DNA of 35,577 nt. Origin: Paracoccaceae bacterium (lineage in GTDB: Bacteria; Pseudomonadota; Alphaproteobacteria; Rhodobacterales; Rhodobacteraceae). The stretch covers positions 1 to 35,577 of the forward strand of contig JABSSA010000322.1 in assembly GCA_013214665.1 (NCBI GenBank), given 5' to 3'. Below are positions 30,696-35,577 of this stretch, piece by piece (the first letter of the stretch is position 1; every line of letters starts with the position of its first letter). The notes below the pieces were generated by a model, which saw only the letters and a list, made by a program, of their open reading frames with translations, was not told the DNA's origin and did not search any database. The position numbers and the translations under genes were made by a program.

Positions 30696-31873
30696 TATCC
30701 GTCTCTGAGGCGCTCGATACTCTGTTTGAGCTTGTCGCTCCGGGTGCGATTGAAACTGTACCCCTGCAAGCCGCACATGGGCGCGTCTTGGCGCAGGATG
30801 TTGCAGCGCAGCGTAATCAGCCCCCATTCGACGCCTCCGCGATGGACGGCTACGCCGTCAAAGCCACCGAGGTGGAAAAAGACGCGTTGTTTCAGGTCGT
30901 CGGTGAATCTGCGGCCGGGCATGGCTGGGCGGGAGATGTCAAACCGGGTCAGGCTGTGCGCATTTTCACAGGTGCGCCAGTGCCTGAAGGCGCGGATTTC
31001 ATTGTCATTCAGGAAAACGTCGACCGGCGGGGCGATCTGATCACGATCACGGAAACGCCGGGCCCGTCGCACTACATCCGACCCGCTGGTGGGGACTTTA
31101 AAATCGGTGAAACCATCACCGCACCACGCCGCCTGAGCCCAGCGGATGTTGCTTTGCTAGCATCGATGAATGTGGCGTCGGTGCCCGTAACGCAAAAGCC
31201 GGTCGTTGCGTTGATCTCAACCGGGGATGAATTGGTAATGCCCGGCGAAGCCCCCGGCCCCGATCAGATCATCGCCTCAAACACCTTTGGCTTGGCCGCA
31301 ATGCTGCAAAGCGCAGGGGCGGATACCCGTATTCTGCCAATCGCTCGGGACACAGAATTGTCTCTGCGCCAAGCGTTCAAGCTGGCTGGGTCCGCGGATT
31401 TGATCGTCACAATTGGGGGAGCGTCGGTTGGCGATCATGATCTTGTGGCGGATGTTGCTGGCGAAGCCGGAATGGAACAGGCGTTTTACAAAATTGCGAT
31501 GCGCCCTGGCAAACCGTTGATGGCTGGGCGTCTTGGCGGTGTGCCAATGATCGGCCTGCCCGGCAACCCGGTCAGCGCCATGGTCTGTGGCGCGGTGTTC
31601 CTTGTACCTGTGGTGCGCAAAATGCTTGGGTTTGAGGCAAGCCCCGCACCACGCCAGAAAATGTCGCTCGCCAAACCACTCGGGTCAAATGGCCCACGAG
31701 AACATTACATGCGCGCGATCAAAACCTCGGAAGGTGTCGCCGCGTTTGACGCACAAGACAGCTCCCTGCTCGGGGTTTTGGCGCAATCAGACACGCTACT
31801 GATCCGCCCGCCGCATGACCCCGCCCGCGAAACGGGTGATATGGTTGAGATCATCCACCTGGACCAGAGTTGA
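30692..31873 (+). CDS. moeA: Molybdopterin molybdotransferase
   Basis: [59 protein letters not shown] overlap with moaC. Confidence 0.95.
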   Translation: MISVSEALDTLFELVAPGAIETVPLQAAHGRVLAQDVAAQRNQPPFDASAMDGYAVKATEVEKDALFQVVGESAAGHGWAGDVKPGQAVRIFTGAPVPEGADFIVIQENVDRRGDLITITETPGPSHYIRPAGGDFKIGETITAPRRLSPADVALLASMNVASVPVTQKPVVALISTGDELVMPGEAPGPDQIIASNTFGLAAMLQSAGADTRILPIARDTELSLRQAFKLAGSADLIVTIGGASVGDHDLVADVAGEAGMEQAFYKIAMRPGKPLMAGRLGGVPMIGLPGNPVSAMVCGAVFLVPVVRKMLGFEASPAPRQKMSLAKPLGSNGPREHYMRAIKTSEGVAAFDAQDSSLLGVLAQSDTLLIRPPHDPARETGDMVEIIHLDQS

Positions 31874-31898
31874 CACAAAACGAGAACATGCGTAGAAC
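31870..31898 (+). promoter_or_regulatory. lexA promoter with overlapping alphaproteobacterial SOS box
   Basis: TTGACA (31870-31875), 17-bp spacer, TAGAAC (31893-31898). GAAC-N7-GAAC (31884-31898) equals GTTC-N7-GTTC on the minus strand. Confidence 0.88.
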
Positions 31899-31929
31899 AA
31901 ACCAAATCCAACCGGTATGAGGTTTGAGC

Positions 31930-32628
31930 ATGTTAACGAAAAAACAACTGGATCTGCTTGAGTTTATCCACAAACGGGTGCAGCGCGACGGGGTTCCGCC
32001 CAGCTTTGATGAAATGAAAGAGGCGCTGGATCTGCGATCCAAGTCCGGGATTCACCGCCTGATCACAGCCTTGGAAGAGCGCGGCTTTATCCGCCGCCTC
32101 GCACATCGCGCGCGCGCAATCGAGATTGTTAAGCTGCCGGACACGATGGCGCAGGCTGCGCCGACCGGGTTCCGCCCACGCGTAATTGATGGTGACATGC
32201 CGGATGCACCCCCGCCCCCTGCGGCCCGCCCTGTTGAGGCGCACGCGTTTGACTTGCCTGTTATGGGCCGCATCGCTGCGGGTGTTCCAATCTCTGCGAT
32301 CTCTGAAGTGTCGCATACGGTCGCCGTGCCTGGGCAGATGTTGTCGGGCAACGGCAAGCACTATGCGCTGGAAGTGCGCGGGGATTCGATGATCGAAGCG
32401 GGGATCAATGATGGCGACGTGGTCGTCATTCAGGAAACTGCCGCGGTTGATGATGGTGATATCGTCGTTGCGCTGGTCGAAGATCACGAGGCGACGCTGA
32501 AAACCTACAAACGCACGGGCGATATGATCGCACTTGAGGCGGCAAACCCAGCTTATGAAACGCGCATCTTCCCAACCGGTAAGGTTAAGGTGCAAGGCCG
32601 GTTGGTCGGTCTGATCCGCACGTATTGA
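31930..32628 (+). CDS. lexA: SOS repressor LexA
   Basis: [56 protein letters not shown]; cleavage region [28 protein letters not shown]. Confidence 0.97.
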   Translation: MLTKKQLDLLEFIHKRVQRDGVPPSFDEMKEALDLRSKSGIHRLITALEERGFIRRLAHRARAIEIVKLPDTMAQAAPTGFRPRVIDGDMPDAPPPPAARPVEAHAFDLPVMGRIAAGVPISAISEVSHTVAVPGQMLSGNGKHYALEVRGDSMIEAGINDGDVVVIQETAAVDDGDIVVALVEDHEATLKTYKRTGDMIALEAANPAYETRIFPTGKVKVQGRLVGLIRTY

Positions 32629-32664
32629 ACCGGGGTCAACTTTTGGTCGGACCGTAAATCAATG

Positions 32665-32690
32665 ATGCGAGGCAACGCCTCGCATTTTTT
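32665..32690 (+). terminator. Rho-independent terminator between convergent lexA and coaD
   Basis: ATGCGAGGC-AAC-GCCTCGCAT followed by TTTTT. Confidence 0.92.
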
Positions 32691-32716
32691 GTTTCGGTGT
32701 TGTGTTGCGCCAGCGT

Positions 32717-33211
32717 TTACTTGTTAAACCGCTGCTTCAGTTCGTCGTTCACCAGCGGCGTGACGAATTTGCTGACGTCTCCGCCAAGGCGCGCGATTTC
32801 CTTGACGAGTTTTGATGCAATGGCCTGATGTCTAGCTTCAGCCATCAGAAACACCGTCTCGATGCTGTCATCCAGCGCGCGGTTCATCCCAACCATCTGA
32901 AATTCATATTCAAAGTCGGCAACCGCCCGCAGGCCACGCACGATCACCTGCGCACCTACGTCGCGTGCGCAGTCAATCAAGAGGTTCTCAAACGGATGCG
33001 CCACAATCTCGGTGCCCGTGGCCTCCGTGAGCTTGGCACATTCGGCCTCGATCATTTCCACACGCTCTTCCAAAGAAAAGAGCGGCCCCTTGTCTCGGTT
33101 GATAGCAACACCAATCACCAAACGATCAACCAAGGCCGAGGCACGGCGAATGATGTCGATATGCCCAAGTGTAATGGGATCGAATGTACCGGGATAAAGG
33201 CCAACACGCAT
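32717..33211 (-). CDS. coaD: Phosphopantetheine adenylyltransferase
   Basis: MRVGLYPGTFDPITLGHIDIIRRASALVDRLVIGVAIN; VIVRGLRAVADFEYEFQMVGMNRAL. Confidence 0.97.
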   Translation of the reverse strand: MRVGLYPGTFDPITLGHIDIIRRASALVDRLVIGVAINRDKGPLFSLEERVEMIEAECAKLTEATGTEIVAHPFENLLIDCARDVGAQVIVRGLRAVADFEYEFQMVGMNRALDDSIETVFLMAEARHQAIASKLVKEIARLGGDVSKFVTPLVNDELKQRFNK

Positions 33212-33403
33212 GGGTCTGGTCCATCTAAGTCATTGCTGCGCAAGCAAGAGCAAATTGGCGGATAGATTGCAAGCAGTTGCACGGCTTTGCGCCCGCAATC
33301 CAAGCCAAACCCCGATTATCGCTGCGTCACGGCCATCGTAAAACGCAATCGGCCGGAATATTCCTTTGAAAGCCCAAGCGCCTGACACACCGCGGGTCTT
33401 AAG

Positions 33404-34333
33404 TCAGACTTCCGACTCAAGTCTTTGAACCTCTTGCCTAATCCCCTGCGACAGCAATTGCGCCGCGCGGGCCAATCGCGGGTTTCCCCGATCTGCTTCG
33501 TGGCGGATAAGGTAAAACGCGCGCGACAAGGAAACCTCCTCGCACAAAACACGCTCCACCTCGCGGGCGAAGGGCAAGGCGAAATCATGCGCGACACCAA
33601 TCCCTGCGTTTTGCCGCAACATGTTTAATTGAACCGACACCGAGTTTGATGCCATCGCCACGCGCCCAACCCCAAGATCCGCGAGGTAATCCAGTTCGCG
33701 ATCAAAAATCATATCTGGAATATAACCCACGATCCTGTGCCGCATGAGATCGTCGACATGCTCGGGCCTCCCATACCGGTCAAGATAATCGGCACCTGCA
33801 GCAAGGTGCAGACTGTAGTTCGTGATCTTTTGCACGACCAACCGCCCTGCCGTGGGTGCAGAGACGGTGATGGCGAAATCCGCCTCGCGCTGGCTCAGAT
33901 TGAAGACGCGCGGTAAGGCGACGATCTGGATGTCGAGATCGGGATGATCTTCCACGATCCTGGCACACACCTGCGGCAAAATGAAATTGGCGCATCCATC
34001 CGGCGCGCCCAAACGCAAAGGCCCACGCAACGCGGGCCCCTCCCCCGCGGTTTGAGCGCCAGCCGTATGCAGTGCCATACGCGCCTCAGCCGCCCGCATC
34101 GCATCTTCGGCGGCCAATGCTTGCGCCATCAAGTCGCGCCCTGCTTCGGTCAGCGCATAGCCTTGGGGTGATTTTGCAAAGAGGGTCACATTCAACCGCT
34201 CTTCCAGCCGGGTCATCCTGCGCGATAAGGTCGCCGGGTCGCGTTGCAGCCCGCGTCCAGCTCCGGTGAGGCTTTCGGCGCGTGCGATGGCCAGAAACAG
34301 CCGGATGTCTTCCCAGTTTGAGGCCATATTCAT
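33404..34333 (-). CDS. LysR family transcriptional regulator
   Basis: N-terminal HTH (ASNWEDIRLFLAIARAESLTGAGRGLQRDPATLSRRMTRLEERLNVTLFAKSPQGYALTEAG). Start at ATG 34333 or 34327 preferred over TTG 34348. Confidence 0.92.
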   Translation of the reverse strand: MNMASNWEDIRLFLAIARAESLTGAGRGLQRDPATLSRRMTRLEERLNVTLFAKSPQGYALTEAGRDLMAQALAAEDAMRAAEARMALHTAGAQTAGEGPALRGPLRLGAPDGCANFILPQVCARIVEDHPDLDIQIVALPRVFNLSQREADFAITVSAPTAGRLVVQKITNYSLHLAAGADYLDRYGRPEHVDDLMRHRIVGYIPDMIFDRELDYLADLGVGRVAMASNSVSVQLNMLRQNAGIGVAHDFALPFAREVERVLCEEVSLSRAFYLIRHEADRGNPRLARAAQLLSQGIRQEVQRLESEV

Positions 34334-34334
34334 C

Positions 34335-34398
34335 TTGCATTTTTGCAAAGCAACTTTGGACTATTCACGCTTTCCCATTGCTTTTTGCAAGACTATTC
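34335..34398. repeat. Duplicated operator-like element in the LysR/mmsA divergent region
   Basis: TTGCATTTTTGCAA (34335-34348) and TTGCTTTTTGCAA (34378-34390), each followed by GACTATTC (34359-34366 and 34391-34398). Confidence 0.65.
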
Positions 34399-34446
34399 TG
34401 CGCTCAATTCACGATTTGCACCGCCCTGGCGGAAACGGAGGAACAC

Positions 34447-35577
34447 ATGCAAGAACTGACGCATTATCTGAATGGTGAACATGTTGCTGGCACATCGGGC
34501 CGCTTCGCCGATGTGATGAACCCGGCCACGGGTGAGGTTCAGGCCACAGTACCGCTGGCGTCCACTGCCGAAGTGGATCAGGCGGTGGCCATTGCCGCGG
34601 CAGCACAACCCGCATGGGCCGCGATGAACCCACAGCGCCGCGCGCGTGTCATGATGCAGTTCGTGCATCTACTGAATCGGGATATGGACAAGCTGGCTGA
34701 AGCGCTGAGCCGCGAGCACGGCAAGACATTCCCGGACGCCAAAGGCGATGTGCAGCGTGGCCTGGAAGTCGTGGAATATTGCATCGGCACGCCGCACCTG
34801 TTGAAAGGCGAATACACCGACAGCGCGGGCCCAGGCATCGACATGTATTCCATGCGTCAGCCGTTGGGTGTGACCGCCGGCATTACCCCGTTCAACTTCC
34901 CTGCCATGATCCCGATGTGGATGTTCGCGCCCGCGCTCGCTTGCGGTAACGCCTTTATCCTGAAACCATCTGAGCGCGATCCATCGGTGCCTTTGATGCT
35001 GGCCGAGCTGATGGAAGAAGCTGGCGCGCCCAAAGGCATTTTGCAGGTTGTGAACGGCGACAAGGAATCGGTCGACGCCCTGTTGAACCACCCTGTGGTG
35101 CAATCCATCGGCTTTGTCGGCTCGACCCCGATTGCGGAATATATCTATGCGCAAGGCTGCGCGAACGGCAAACGGGTGCAGTGCTTTGGCGGCGCGAAAA
35201 ACCACATGATCATTATGCCTGACGCGGATATGGATCAGGCGGCGGATGCGCTTGTGGGGGCCGGTTACGGTGCGGCGGGCGAACGCTGTATGGCGATTTC
35301 GGTCGCGGTGCCCGTGGGTGACGAAACCGCAGACCGCCTGATCGAAAAACTGGTGCCGCGTGTCGAAAAGCTCAAAGTCGGTCCTTACACGGCAGGCGAT
35401 GATGTGGATTACGGCCCGGTTGTCACCGCGGCCGCCAAAGCCAACATCGAACGGCTTGTGCAGTCGGGCGTCGATCAGGGTGCCAAGCTGGTCGTTGATG
35501 GCCGCAACTTCAAACTGCAGGGCTATGAAGACGGTTTTTTCGTTGGCCCGCACTTGTTTGATAACGTCACCAAAGAC
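34447..35577 (+). CDS. mmsA: Methylmalonate-semialdehyde dehydrogenase (CoA acylating), 3' end beyond the window
   Basis: Open to the window end, so absent from the ORF track. MQELTHYLNGEHVAGTSGRFADVMNPATGEVQATVPLAS...GVTAGITPFNFPAMIPMWMFAPALACGNAFILKPSE...GYGAAGERCMAISVAV (catalytic Cys). Confidence 0.93.
   Translation, partial: MQELTHYLNGEHVAGTSGRFADVMNPATGEVQATVPLASTAEVDQAVAIAAAAQPAWAAMNPQRRARVMMQFVHLLNRDMDKLAEALSREHGKTFPDAKGDVQRGLEVVEYCIGTPHLLKGEYTDSAGPGIDMYSMRQPLGVTAGITPFNFPAMIPMWMFAPALACGNAFILKPSERDPSVPLMLAELMEEAGAPKGILQVVNGDKESVDALLNHPVVQSIGFVGSTPIAEYIYAQGCANGKRVQCFGGAKNHMIIMPDADMDQAADALVGAGYGAAGERCMAISVAVPVGDETADRLIEKLVPRVEKLKVGPYTAGDDVDYGPVVTAAAKANIERLVQSGVDQGAKLVVDGRNFKLQGYEDGFFVGPHLFDNVTKD

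Overview
The window looks like an ordinary chromosomal segment of an alphaproteobacterium of the Rhodobacterales/Roseobacter type. This is inferred from gene content and protein character; no search was run. About 29 protein genes can be supported. They include an ABC-F fragment, MarC, a retropepsin-like protease, YceI, a histidine phosphatase, HU, Lon, Tgt, a choice-of-anchor-L/Hint protein, an enoyl-CoA hydratase-like protein, a DUF4214 protein, a SufT-like DUF59 protein, NrdJ, a lipoprotein, DUF192, a double cold-shock protein, PdxH, FabI, Gpt, an aminotransferase, a PpiD/SurA-like protein, TrpE, a YibQ-like protein, TrpG/D/C, MoaC, MoeA, LexA, CoaD, a LysR regulator and MmsA (truncated by the window end). 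There are three tRNA genes: Val-TAC, Val-CAC and Pro-TGG. I see no CRISPR array, rRNA, phage or transposase. The items most worth checking are: (i) a structured nrdJ 3'UTR of about 230 nt ending in a terminator, a possible 3'UTR-derived sRNA; (ii) an nrdJ upstream region with two perfect DnaA boxes, two 22-bp-phased direct repeats and an NrdR-like palindrome; (iii) an unannotated 25-codon membrane microprotein between tgt and lon; (iv) a perfect 12-bp-stem nested hairpin next to tRNA-Val; (v) a duplicated operator-like element between the LysR gene and mmsA; and (vi) a LexA box overlapping the lexA -10, with the -35 overlapping the moeA stop codon. No clear new multi-gene system was found.
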